Below are positions 32,300 to 41,049 of a stretch of DNA of 41,102 nt, one piece after another (position 1 is the first letter of the stretch; every line of letters starts with the position of its first letter). Origin of the DNA: Prevotella sp. (GTDB taxonomy: Bacteria > Bacteroidota > Bacteroidia > Bacteroidales > Bacteroidaceae); NCBI GenBank assembly GCA_022779305.1, contig JALFSW010000065.1, positions 1-41,102 on the forward strand, given 5' to 3'. The notes below the pieces were generated by a model that was not told the origin of the DNA, did not search any database, and saw only the letters and a program-made list of their open reading frames with translations. A program made the position numbers and the translations under genes.

Positions 32300-33646
32300 A
32301 TGTCGGCATTCAGTATATTCAAGGTGAAACGCGAGGAACGTTGGTTGGCAATGTGCCTACTACTCGTTTTTGCCACTTTCACCACACTTCTTATTCTCAG
32401 CCATTTCGATGTGTACACCATGGGGGCACGCAATGGTTTTTGGAGCATATTCACCAAAAACTTTAGAGTGTCGGGCTATGACAATTGGTCGTGGATAACC
32501 TTATCTGGCATGCGCATCCATTTTGAAACCAACAGACATCCGCTGTTTCTCTCCTTTCTTTATCCGATGTTCCTCTTAAATCGCTGGTTAATAGAACAAA
32601 CGGGCACCAATTGTGCGGTGTTTTTTATGGCAAGTCTCACCTTGTTTTCAGCTTTTTATTCCGTCATCTTCATGTTTCGCATTTTTAGAGAAGTGATAGA
32701 GCTCAAACGCTATGACGCAACCCTCCTGACACTCTTGATGTTTTCTTTTGCACACGTTATGTTGCCCACATTCGTCCCCGATCACTTCGTCATTTCTTTG
32801 ATGCTTTTGTTGCTCACAATTTATCTCTGCGGTATGAAGATGAAGCAAAAACAACTCCTTTCGCCCTATCAAACGGGACTTTTGCTTTTCTTCACGGCAG
32901 GAATGGCAACTTCCAACGGACTGAAAACCTTATTTGCTGGACTGTTCGCAAATGGTCGTTATTGTTTCAATCCAAAATATATTTTCTTCGGTTTCATCGT
33001 TCCTATTGCACTCTTGATAGGCATTCAGCAATGGCAATATTATGCGTTTGAAGTACCACAAAAAGCAGTCATAGCACGTATAGAAGCGAACGTAAAAAAG
33101 AAGAATGCACAAAAAACTGCCGCTTACAAACAGGAACGCAACCAATGGTTGGCAACGCATACGGGAAAAAACTTCGACGACAGCAAAATTGGAAAGTTAA
33201 TGGACGTTTCTACGCCACGTGGCGAAACACTCATAGAAAATTTCTTTGGCGAATCTATACAGCTCCATCAGGACTATTTGCTCAAAGATGTATCGTGGGA
33301 TCGCCCTATTTTTGTGAAATACAGCTGGTGGATCAATTATGCCATTGAAGCCTTTATCGTTCTTTTGTTCATTTTTGGCGGTTTCATCGCTTTTAAAGAA
33401 TCTCTTTTCCGCATGCTTCTGTTGTGGTTTTCGGTAGATGTAGGATTGCATTTGGTCTTGGGTTTTGCCATCAATGAGGTCTATATTATGAGTGCTGGCT
33501 GGATATTCATCATTCCTATCGCCATCGCCTATTTCTTGAAACTTCTTTCATTTTCACCCCAACGTGTGTTGAGAGTGGTGCTTTCGTTGCTAACTCTGTG
33601 GCTATGGGCATACAATGGAAGTCAAATTGTTACCTATTTCTTATGA
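32300..33646 (+). CDS. Polytopic membrane protein, DUF6080-like, possible GT-C-type (paralogue 1)
   Basis: A 448-residue inner-membrane protein with about nine hydrophobic segments and one long hydrophilic loop (about residues 255-335). It shares a run of blocks with the next gene: ETNRHPLFLSFLYPMFLLN, FSFAHVMLPTFVPDHFVISL, TSNGLKT, ENFFGESIQLHQDYLLKDV and GFAINEVYIMSAGWIF. An Asp/Glu-His-rich first loop and a polytopic fold are features of GT-C glycosyltransferases that use polyprenyl-phospho-sugars. I cannot show the fold from sequence alone. The closest label I recall is DUF6080. It overlaps the paralogue's start by four bases (ATGA). Confidence 0.78.
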   Translation: MSAFSIFKVKREERWLAMCLLLVFATFTTLLILSHFDVYTMGARNGFWSIFTKNFRVSGYDNWSWITLSGMRIHFETNRHPLFLSFLYPMFLLNRWLIEQTGTNCAVFFMASLTLFSAFYSVIFMFRIFREVIELKRYDATLLTLLMFSFAHVMLPTFVPDHFVISLMLLLLTIYLCGMKMKQKQLLSPYQTGLLLFFTAGMATSNGLKTLFAGLFANGRYCFNPKYIFFGFIVPIALLIGIQQWQYYAFEVPQKAVIARIEANVKKKNAQKTAAYKQERNQWLATHTGKNFDDSKIGKLMDVSTPRGETLIENFFGESIQLHQDYLLKDVSWDRPIFVKYSWWINYAIEAFIVLLFIFGGFIAFKESLFRMLLLWFSVDVGLHLVLGFAINEVYIMSAGWIFIIPIAIAYFLKLLSFSPQRVLRVVLSLLTLWLWAYNGSQIVTYFL

Positions 33647-35076
33647 AACGCATCTTGGATTTTCTTAAAATTAAACGTGACGAACGTCTCCCTTTGAGTT
33701 TTTTTGTGCTTTGGATGGTGGCACTTCATGGGATAATCATCTATAAATACTATCCACTTTTTTCGCAAGTAACGAAGAATTACTACAAACTCACGGTGCG
33801 CAATTTCACCATCTCAGGTTTCGATCCACTCACTTATGGTGTCCTTACCGATTGGACCGCTGCCTACGAAATTCATCGCCATCCGCTACTTGCCTTCTTT
33901 TATTATCCGCTTTATGGGCTCAACCAAGCATTGATAGCACTGACGGGCGTCAATTGTACCCAATTTTTGGTAGCCATAGTCTTGCTTGCCTCTTCTTGTT
34001 TTGCTTTCGTCTTATTGTTGCGCATTGGTAAAGAGTTGATAGGTTTATCGCAAACAGAAGCAAGTGTGCTTGCTTTCTTTTTGTTTTCGTTTTCGCATGT
34101 AATGTTGTCGGCAATCTGTCCCGACCATTTTGCCCTCTCTCTGCCACTCTTATTGCTATCCATTTATGTTGCGGGTAAACGCCTAAAAGCAAAACAAGAA
34201 ATGACTGCCACAGAAACTTTAGTTCTGTTCTTTCTCACGGCAGGTATTACACTCAACAATGGTTTGAAGATATTTCTCGCCAATTGGTTTACTAAGGGAA
34301 AACGTTTTTTCCGTCCGAAAAATCTTTTCTTGATAGTTTTTCTGCCTTCCATCTTTATATGGGGTTTTGCGGAATGGGAATACCAATACTACAAAGCCGA
34401 CATCGTGAAAGAACGCAAACAAAAGAAAGAACGCCGAAAAGAAGCAAAAAAACAAAAGATGTTTGCCGAATTTAAGCAATCTACGCCCATCAAGGATTCT
34501 CTCCAACAAATCAAAGCATTTGAAGACGTATGGGCAAATCATCTTAAAAAAGTAGATTCCATCGAAGCAAAAAAACCTTACAAGGCACATACAGGTAAAC
34601 CGATAAGCACCTACAGATTTCTGTTTTGGACAGACGTAACCACCGACCGAGTTGCAACCATTATCGAAAATCTTTTTGGTGAATCCATACAACTTCATCA
34701 GCAATACACCCTCAAAGATGTATTGACGCACCGCCCCGTCATTGTTCATTATGATTGGGTTTGGAATTATGTAGTGGAAGGAACGATTTTACTCCTTTTC
34801 ATCGTGGGAGCGTGGTGGGGACGTAACCGAAAAGTGATGCAAATAGCCCTTTCTTTTGCCACTATGGATATGGTGTTACACATTGGTTTGGGCTTTGGCA
34901 TCAATGAAGTCTACATCATGGCAACCCATTGGATTTACATCCTTCCCTTAGGGTGTGCCTACCTCCTACACCACTTAAAAGGAAATTATCGACTTGCGAT
35001 GAACATTCTCCTCCTTGTACTGACAGTATTCTTGATGAGCTACAACACAACGCTCTTCGTAAATTATATCATTTAA
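33643..35076 (+). CDS. Polytopic membrane protein, DUF6080-like, possible GT-C-type (paralogue 2)
   Basis: The second member of the tandem pair, 477 residues from ATG 33643, which overlaps the preceding stop (ATGA). A longer frame from 33598 lies inside the upstream gene and is rejected. Blocks shared with paralogue 1 include YEIHRHPLLAFFYYPLYGLN, FSFSHVMLSAICPDHFALSL, LNNGLKI, ENLFGESIQLHQQYTLKDV and GFGINEVYIMATHWIY. The hydrophilic loop (about residues 255-345) is longer and very Lys-rich (KERKQKKERRKEAKKQK), so it is probably cytoplasmic. Coupled paralogues may form a heterodimer or add successive residues; both ideas are inference. Confidence 0.78.
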   Translation: MKRILDFLKIKRDERLPLSFFVLWMVALHGIIIYKYYPLFSQVTKNYYKLTVRNFTISGFDPLTYGVLTDWTAAYEIHRHPLLAFFYYPLYGLNQALIALTGVNCTQFLVAIVLLASSCFAFVLLLRIGKELIGLSQTEASVLAFFLFSFSHVMLSAICPDHFALSLPLLLLSIYVAGKRLKAKQEMTATETLVLFFLTAGITLNNGLKIFLANWFTKGKRFFRPKNLFLIVFLPSIFIWGFAEWEYQYYKADIVKERKQKKERRKEAKKQKMFAEFKQSTPIKDSLQQIKAFEDVWANHLKKVDSIEAKKPYKAHTGKPISTYRFLFWTDVTTDRVATIIENLFGESIQLHQQYTLKDVLTHRPVIVHYDWVWNYVVEGTILLLFIVGAWWGRNRKVMQIALSFATMDMVLHIGLGFGINEVYIMATHWIYILPLGCAYLLHHLKGNYRLAMNILLLVLTVFLMSYNTTLFVNYII

Positions 35077-35126
35077 ACTAAATATCGAAATAGCTACACA
35101 ACGACTTCTGAATATTCAGTTGCAGG

Positions 35127-35215
35127 CATTGTATACTTGCAATGTAAGTAAGGCTCACTTAGAACGCAACTGAGGCTCACTTGCCATGCAAATGAGCCTC
35201 AGTTGCAAACTATAC
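35127..35215. repeat. 22-bp-period palindromic repeat array 5
   Basis: Cores at 35149 (TAAGGCTCA), 35171 (TGAGGCTCA) and 35193 (TGAGCCTCA), each 22 bp apart, with decayed sequence in the flanking phases (TGTATA near 35131, TATACATA at 35211). It occupies the gap between two convergent genes, 50 bp from one stop codon and 14 bp from the other. Confidence 0.88.
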
Positions 35216-35228
35216 ATAAACCACATGC

Positions 35229-36263
35229 TCATTCCCTATTTTGCGTTTGCATTTCTTCTACCGTGAAGCGCAACTTTTCTTCCATTGTTCCTTCAATTCG
35301 CCAACCCAATGCTTCCAAGCGTGATGTAGAAAATGTGGCTTTAGATATCACCGAATAACCCGCCTTTTCCACTTCAGGCGGTAGTTCGATGACCACCCGC
35401 TGACAACCAATTTTAGCAATCAACTCCGCCAATGTCCGTATGCTGACGTTCGATTGTGGATCGGCTATGTTGTAAGCACACTGATTTTTACCTTTCAATA
35501 AGATAAACAGCAAACCAGCTACACAATCCAGCACATAGCACCACGATCGAAACTGTTCGCCGTTGCTCTTCATTACGATATCTTCTTTGTGCAAAACGTT
35601 GCGAATGAATTGTGCATAAACACGCATATCCGTTGCGCTGAAGTAAGCACCATAAACGTGTGAGGGGCGGGCTATGGATATATCAAGTCCATACTGAGCA
35701 GCATAGGAAACACAGAGGGTTTCGGCTGCCTGTTTAGAAGAAGGGTAACACGCTCGAACCGTGGCACAATCAATATACCCACTATCTGTTTCAGAAAACA
35801 TCTGTCCCACACCTTCGCCATAAATCTCACCCGATGACACATAGACAAACTTTTCTAAATGGTGGTGCAGACCATAGGTGAGTAATTGGTTTACGCCTAT
35901 GATATTTGCTTGCATCACACCCACTGGATCAGTTGCATACAGACTGGGCGAAGCACCGCTTGCAGCGTCGATAATAAAGTGGAAATCAATATCGAACGGA
36001 ACTTCATTCACCACATCAAACGAAAGAAAACAAAAATCGTCTTCATGCCAATAAGCAGCAAACCGTTCCTTAGCTCGCGCCTCATTACGTCCTGCGGCAT
36101 AGATCTTGAAATCTTTGTTGGGGCGGTGCATCAGCACATCCACTAAACAACCGCCAATGAGTCCCGTTGCTCCCGTAATCAGAACATTCTTCCCTGTCAT
36201 TTTTTCCCATGGCAAGTCGGTCATTGCCACGTGGCGCAGTTGCTCCTCGTAACGCTTTGTCAT
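35229..36263 (-). CDS. NAD-dependent epimerase/dehydratase (extended SDR), possible CDP-sugar reductase
   Basis: A 344-residue cytoplasmic oxidoreductase of the extended SDR family. Visible motifs are the dinucleotide-binding GATGLIGG (about residues 31-38), the active-site YPSSK (Tyr and Lys, near residue 170) preceded by YVSSGEIYGEG, and SIARPSHVYGAY. It overlaps the upstream cytidylyltransferase gene by four bases, so the two are co-translated. In Streptococcus pneumoniae 17F a cytidylyltransferase and an SDR (Abp1/Abp2) make CDP-arabinitol; the pair here could do something similar. Plain nucleotide-sugar epimerisation or decarboxylation are alternatives. It is last in the minus-strand operon, 14 bp from repeat array 5. 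Confidence 0.85.
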   Translation of the reverse strand: MTKRYEEQLRHVAMTDLPWEKMTGKNVLITGATGLIGGCLVDVLMHRPNKDFKIYAAGRNEARAKERFAAYWHEDDFCFLSFDVVNEVPFDIDFHFIIDAASGASPSLYATDPVGVMQANIIGVNQLLTYGLHHHLEKFVYVSSGEIYGEGVGQMFSETDSGYIDCATVRACYPSSKQAAETLCVSYAAQYGLDISIARPSHVYGAYFSATDMRVYAQFIRNVLHKEDIVMKSNGEQFRSWCYVLDCVAGLLFILLKGKNQCAYNIADPQSNVSIRTLAELIAKIGCQRVVIELPPEVEKAGYSVISKATFSTSRLEALGWRIEGTMEEKLRFTVEEMQTQNRE

Positions 36264-36979
36264 TTCATCCAGTCTTCCTTATCCGTATTTTTCAGTGCCT
36301 TAAAAAGCTCTACATCTTCGGTTTGCGTCAGTTTTAAACCATTCCGCTCCGACCCAATCACCAGATGTTGTTCCTCCACACCCAATTCACCCAGCAACGT
36401 ACACGATGCCACAGTGTTTTCGATACCGCGCAATTGGGCTTCAGCATGCGCCTCAAGCAATGTTCGTAGACGGTAGGTGTGAGGCGTCTGTGTGCGAATG
36501 AGGCGTTCGCGCGGAATTTCTATGTTCAACAAGCAGTCGCCTTTCACTTCCATTATTGCTTCTTTGCAGACCAAACCTGTTACAGCATAGCCAAATTCCC
36601 GACATTTACGAATGTTTTCGCTGATGATGCGTGCAGAAACCAACGGACGAACACCATCATGCACCAAGACAATATCGTCTTCCTTGCAGCCTTGCGCTTG
36701 CAGTCCTAACAGTCCGTTACGGATAGATTGTTGATTGGTTTCGCCACTGGGGAATATCCATTGTAGCTTCGTGATGTTGAATTGGTTGGCATATGCCTGC
36801 AACATCACTTCCCATCCGTTGAGACAAACCACACCAATAGCGTCAATTTCGTTGTGCTCTTGAAATGCTTTCATCGTATAGATGATAACGGGAATATTGT
36901 CGATGGTCATAAACTGTTTGGGAATGTCCTGTCCCATACGATTCCCGATGCCGCCTGCCGTGAGTAATGCGATGTTCAT
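36260..36979 (-). CDS. IspD/TarI-family cytidylyltransferase
   Basis: It transfers CMP from CTP to a sugar- or polyol-phosphate. The 239-residue protein has the IspD-type nucleotide site LLTAGGIGNRMGQDIPKQF at its start and the conserved VLVHDGVRPLVSARII in the middle, followed by RTQTPHTYRL. True IspD (MEP pathway) and TarI (ribulose/ribitol phosphate) share these features. Placement between a glycosyltransferase and an SDR with a four-base overlap, and away from dxr, favours a surface-polyol role such as CDP-pentitol synthesis. If no other ispD exists in the genome it could instead be the MEP enzyme. The start is at 36979, 64 bp after the GT2 stop. Confidence 0.85.
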   Translation of the reverse strand: MNIALLTAGGIGNRMGQDIPKQFMTIDNIPVIIYTMKAFQEHNEIDAIGVVCLNGWEVMLQAYANQFNITKLQWIFPSGETNQQSIRNGLLGLQAQGCKEDDIVLVHDGVRPLVSARIISENIRKCREFGYAVTGLVCKEAIMEVKGDCLLNIEIPRERLIRTQTPHTYRLRTLLEAHAEAQLRGIENTVASCTLLGELGVEEQHLVIGSERNGLKLTQTEDVELFKALKNTDKEDWMK

Positions 36980-37043
36980 ATTTTGCTCTTTTCTAATATT
37001 TCAATAATGATTTGGTGAGTTGGATAAGCCATTGCACCGCAGC

Positions 37044-38000
37044 TTATAAATCATACTGCACATTGTTGTAGGCAAAGATGAAAGGATAGAAAAATCCTCT
37101 CACCCATCCCATAATGCCTTTGGCGTTCTGGTTGTAATAGATTTCTTTTCGATAACGGGCGCAAAAAAAGCACAGACGCATCAAAGAAATGCAATCTTTC
37201 TTGAGCATCCAACCAACCATTTTATGCGCTATTGGGTCCTTGGATGCAGCTTGTTCATAAATCAGTTGATAAAGTTTTTGCCAGTTTTCTTTACGCTGCA
37301 AACGGCGATAATTGCTATATCCATATTGATAAGGAGCGGTTTTGGGAATGTTCGTATTGTCCACCCCATGCGCTTTGTTTTCTTGTGCAATTGCCGACAT
37401 GGCATGTGTGCGATGCCAATTCAGTGGTTCATCAATGCGAACGATGCCCCGCTGCAATTGTGCGTGGATTGCCAATGACCAATCATAATGTATATAACCG
37501 AGCCAATTTGCCTTATTTTGGGCAAAATCTTTACGCAGTAGCATTGTGTGTCCAGCAAATCCGTTGAAAAGTAGAGCTTTCAGGCTGTATTGTGGTGTTA
37601 CATAGACCGTTTTTTCAGGTGTTACACCTCGATGGTGGCAACAGAAACAGATGTCATTTTCGCCTATGGCAGTCACCTGTTTTTCTATCTTTTCGGCATA
37701 CCAAACATCGTCTTGGTCGGAAATGGCAATGAAATCAGCATTTGCCCGCAGTGTGGCAGTAAGGAAATTCTCGTTGAAACCGATGTTTTTTGCATTTTTA
37801 CGCACCTCTATATGTGCATATTTTGCTGCATAATCTTGGGCTATTTGCATAGTGGAATCAGTCGATCCATCATCTTGTATGATGATCTGATGAATCGGAT
37901 AAGTCTGACTGAGTATCGAATCGAGTTGCGCTTTCAGATACTTCTCACCATTATAAGTACAGACAACCACTGCAACGGTTTTGTTTCTATTGTTTTCCAC
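37044..38000 (-). CDS. Family 2 glycosyltransferase
   Basis: A cytoplasmic inverting glycosyltransferase (GT-A fold) for a surface glycan, 318 residues. The N-terminus VAVVVCTYNGEKYLKAQLDS and QDDGSTDSTMQIA are the GT2 nucleotide-sugar site. AISDQDDVWYAEKIEKQ carries the metal-binding D-x-D near residue 95. The acceptor-side segment has YDWSLAIHAQLQ and LNWHRTH, as in rhamnosyl- and glucosyl-type GT2 enzymes of O-antigen and capsule clusters. It leads the three-gene minus-strand operon. A TAATTTTG -7 box lies at 38028-38021 on the same strand. The donor is unknown. Confidence 0.9.
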   Translation of the reverse strand: MENNRNKTVAVVVCTYNGEKYLKAQLDSILSQTYPIHQIIIQDDGSTDSTMQIAQDYAAKYAHIEVRKNAKNIGFNENFLTATLRANADFIAISDQDDVWYAEKIEKQVTAIGENDICFCCHHRGVTPEKTVYVTPQYSLKALLFNGFAGHTMLLRKDFAQNKANWLGYIHYDWSLAIHAQLQRGIVRIDEPLNWHRTHAMSAIAQENKAHGVDNTNIPKTAPYQYGYSNYRRLQRKENWQKLYQLIYEQAASKDPIAHKMVGWMLKKDCISLMRLCFFCARYRKEIYYNQNAKGIMGWVRGFFYPFIFAYNNVQYDL

Positions 38001-38020
38001 AACCTATTTCTATGTGCTTA

Positions 38021-38028
38021 CAAAATTA
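38021..38028 (-). promoter_or_regulatory. -7 box of the minus-strand glycan operon
   Basis: The minus strand reads TAATTTTG, a full match, with no clear -33. Initiation near 38014 leaves only about 14 nt before the start codon. The rest of 38029-38312 is AT-rich; nothing else was recognised there. Confidence 0.5.
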
Positions 38029-38312
38029 AGGAAAATAATTGATAACCTTTCACGAAAAAACAATTTATTCGCAAAGATTTTTTATTTTCCAACAACTATA
38101 TATACAGTAAGACAACTGGTTTTCTTCATAAACTACATAACGAAGATTACAAAGATCTTTTTTAGAACTTTCTGCAACCACTTAGTAAGTTTCCCTATAT
38201 TTACTTGCATAAAGCCGTAACTTTGGAAGTATATTTCGCTGAAATCACAAAAAAAGTTTTCTTTTACGTTAAAAACCTTTTAAAAAGTTTTCGCTAAATT
38301 AAAAATAATACC

Positions 38313-38320
38313 TATCTTTG
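38313..38320 (+). promoter_or_regulatory. -7 box for the secreted multidomain protein gene
   Basis: TATCTTTG, a full -7 match; the -33 region reads TTTTC at the expected distance. Initiation near 38328 leaves a leader of about 90 nt. Confidence 0.6.
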
Positions 38321-38418
38321 ACGCCGTAATAAACCTCTTTGTGCCTAAAAAGGTCACTGAAAAATGAGCGAGAAATACAAAAAACGTTATATTTATCAAT
38401 CACAAATGTTTTTAACTT

Positions 38419-40890
38419 ATGAAAAAACTAAAACTTCTAATGATCACGCTTGGTGTTGCGATGGCATTGCCGAGCTTCGGGCAAAACATGAAACCTTTTA
38501 TTGCATCACGCAATAAGACTACAAAGGCAAAGAGCGCAGACAATTCGCGCATTTCTGTTATTGCCGATGAGAACTTCGACAAGTTCACGGCAGGTAGCCT
38601 TGAGAAACCCGACAGCAAAAATGTTGCAGGTGCAGGAGGTGGCGACTATCGCATGAAACCTGGCTATATGAACCTTGACGGATGGCGTGGTGTTCACATC
38701 TATCAGGCAGGTGGAGCTGCCTATCTGCGTGAGTTTGCCACAACCTATTCCACAGATTATGGCTATCTCAGTCTTCCATATATGGAAATGTATGGCACGG
38801 TTACCGTAACATGCCGCGCACGAAAAGGATTGAAAACCACGAAAGACACAGGGCTCACTTTCGTATTGGCAGACAGCGTCATGGCTGTACTCGACTCAAA
38901 AACCTATCCGCTTACAGATGATTGGCAAAACATTACCTACGAAACGTCTTTAGCCACATTTAGCCAATACAACCAAATACAATTCCAAGCCTTCAAAGGC
39001 GAAGTGTTCATCGATGATATCAAAGTGGTGAGAAACAGAAACACTGCTGCTCCTCCTACTGCATTGCAACCTGTGAACATTTCTACTACCGATTTCCTTG
39101 CAAAATGGCTGCCTGCACCCCATGCAACAGCCTATCTCTTGACCGTTTATTATAAAGAGATGCCTGCAAATCCTGTTCCTATCACCACCGTTACCGAACA
39201 TTTCGATGATATCAAAGCCGACGCAATGGGGAAGATAGATGCTACCAATCCGAATTATCCACAAGGATGGCAGTTTGGATTGAGCAAAAAAGGTAACCAA
39301 GAAATCAGCACAGCAGCCAATACCTATATCAGTGGAAAACAATCTATTGTCTTCGATGCCGAAGGCGATGACTTCTACACACCAGAAATGAAGGCTCCTA
39401 TCAGCTCACTCAGATTTTGGGTGAAGCCTACAACAACTGAACGCCAGTCAGACGTATATACGCTCTTCAGTGTGCGTGTGAAATATGCAGATGGAACATG
39501 GAAACGCATTGCCAACATTCCTAATACATGGCTCGAAGACGAAGGGCTCTATTATGAGCTAAAAGGCGATGAATTGGGCGAAAATGTAGTTCAAGCTCAC
39601 TTTGAATTCCTCCAAAGAAGCGAAGCTATCAACTTCTATTTTGATGATTTCTCCATCACATATGGTAGCCAACCTGTGCCTTTTAAACACTTAGATGCAG
39701 TGCGTGTGGAAGCCAACGAGTTAGAATATGAGGTAACAGACTTGGATGAAGAAAAGGAATATTACTATTATGTGCAGAGCGTAGATGGCGATCTTATATC
39801 AGCTCCATCGAACGATATGTGGGTGGATGGTATTCTTGGACTAAAACCTACAGCCTTACCAGCTACCAATATCAAAGACAATAGCTTCACTGCCAACTGG
39901 GAACGCAACAGCAATGCAGATAGCTATGTCTTCCAACTCTACAAAACCAGCAAGAGTACCAAAGCGCAAGAGCGCATCACACTGCTTAAAGAAGACTTCT
40001 CAGGCATTAATGAAGGCACACCACAAACGCCTGCCGAACCAAAGATGTACACCCCACTCTTGGATCTTTCACGTCAAGGATTTGCGAAGACAAACTGGAC
40101 TGCCGAATATCCTATGTGGGCAAAGGGCATGATCGGAACAAAAGACACCTACGAATGGTTCGACAAGCTGAACTTCATCATTTCACCTGCTATGCCGATT
40201 CGTGGTGGATTGGGAACGGAAGTGAAATTCAGTGCTTGTCCAACGGTGGACAATGACAGTATATGGGTGCTCGTTATGGCAAATCCGAAAGATCTTTATG
40301 TAAATCTTGGCTACAAAATTCCGCTGGATGTGAAAGCACATGAAACAAAAGAAGTCACTTTGTTTATAGCTGAAGAACACATGACCGAAATGCTTGAAAA
40401 GGGCAAAGACTATTACCTTGTATTCGCAAGCAACAGCTCTAAAGGTTTCTTCCTCGACAAAATAGAGGCTGCAAGAATAACCGAAGGTGCCGACGAAGAA
40501 GTAACGGAGCTGATGGAAATAAGCTATCCAACGGAAAACCGTAAGGAAGTAACAGGTTTGGAATCGGGTGCGAATTATGGTTATAAGGTGAAAGCCTATC
40601 GCAACAAGAATTTCCTTGAATATACGTCGGATAATTCTAACCTTATAACTGTCATCACCACAAAGACAAGTATCGATCAAAAAACGATCGGTCGTCTTGA
40701 AATCGAACCTATGGGCAACGGACTTGTGCAGATTACAAGCAATGTGAACGACCAACTCGTGGTTTACAATCTTGCAGGACAAACGGTGCTTTCAAAAGCA
40801 ATGACACAAGGTAAGAACACCATTTCGCTCACACCTGGTGCTTATCTCTTCCGCATCGGTGGAAAGACGGCAAGAATCATCATTGATTAA
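38419..40890 (+). CDS. Large secreted beta-domain protein with fibronectin-III-like modules and T9SS-like tail
   Basis: An 823-residue exported protein with a signal peptide (MKKLKLLMITLGVAMALPSF, cleavage near GQN). In order: a jelly-roll-like domain (about residues 45-210; ends FKGEVFIDDIKVVRNRN), a fibronectin-III-like module (PPTALQPVNISTTDFLAKW), and a second jelly-roll-type segment (TEHFDDIKADAMGKIDATNP to FYFDDFSITYGS). A second Fn3-like module follows (LKPTALPATNIKDNSFTANW), then a third jelly-roll-like segment (LLKEDFSGINEGTPQTPAEP to FFLDKIEAARI). The last 75 residues (LVVYNLAGQTVLSKAMTQGK to LTPGAYLFRIGGKTARIIID) look like a type A sorting domain of type IX secretion. The three 'DEDF...DDI' modules resemble choice-of-anchor J domains. 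It is probably cell-surface or released; no catalytic motif was seen. Confidence 0.85.
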   Translation: MKKLKLLMITLGVAMALPSFGQNMKPFIASRNKTTKAKSADNSRISVIADENFDKFTAGSLEKPDSKNVAGAGGGDYRMKPGYMNLDGWRGVHIYQAGGAAYLREFATTYSTDYGYLSLPYMEMYGTVTVTCRARKGLKTTKDTGLTFVLADSVMAVLDSKTYPLTDDWQNITYETSLATFSQYNQIQFQAFKGEVFIDDIKVVRNRNTAAPPTALQPVNISTTDFLAKWLPAPHATAYLLTVYYKEMPANPVPITTVTEHFDDIKADAMGKIDATNPNYPQGWQFGLSKKGNQEISTAANTYISGKQSIVFDAEGDDFYTPEMKAPISSLRFWVKPTTTERQSDVYTLFSVRVKYADGTWKRIANIPNTWLEDEGLYYELKGDELGENVVQAHFEFLQRSEAINFYFDDFSITYGSQPVPFKHLDAVRVEANELEYEVTDLDEEKEYYYYVQSVDGDLISAPSNDMWVDGILGLKPTALPATNIKDNSFTANWERNSNADSYVFQLYKTSKSTKAQERITLLKEDFSGINEGTPQTPAEPKMYTPLLDLSRQGFAKTNWTAEYPMWAKGMIGTKDTYEWFDKLNFIISPAMPIRGGLGTEVKFSACPTVDNDSIWVLVMANPKDLYVNLGYKIPLDVKAHETKEVTLFIAEEHMTEMLEKGKDYYLVFASNSSKGFFLDKIEAARITEGADEEVTELMEISYPTENRKEVTGLESGANYGYKVKAYRNKNFLEYTSDNSNLITVITTKTSIDQKTIGRLEIEPMGNGLVQITSNVNDQLVVYNLAGQTVLSKAMTQGKNTISLTPGAYLFRIGGKTARIIID

Positions 40891-40901
40891 TATGCAACAT
40901 A

Positions 40902-40943
40902 CGTTTGGTAGTTTTCTGTCGAATGACTGAAAACCACCAAACG
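40902..40943. terminator. Long hairpin after the secreted multidomain protein gene
   Basis: CGTTTGGT and GTTTTC (40902-40916) pair with GAAAAC and ACCAAACG (40929-40943). An inner GTC/GAC and a GAAT tetraloop complete it, with only single mismatches. No T tract follows. It starts 11 bp after the stop codon. Confidence 0.6.
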
Positions 40944-41049
40944 ATGAAAACTGAAAAATCTGTGGTTGAAGGCTAAGAATTGTATTTGCGAAACACACCT
41001 CACAAATATCTATTTTTCAACTGTTTACAAATCATCATAAAAAAACAAT

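Noticed and set aside
37590..38042. 150-codon plus-strand frame over the GT2 gene
   Set aside because: Antisense to a clear glycosyltransferase, and its translation is Cys/Phe/Ile-rich noise.
40183..40782. 199-codon minus-strand frame inside the secreted multidomain protein gene
   Set aside because: Antisense shadow; Phe/His/Cys-rich and without a plausible start or domain.
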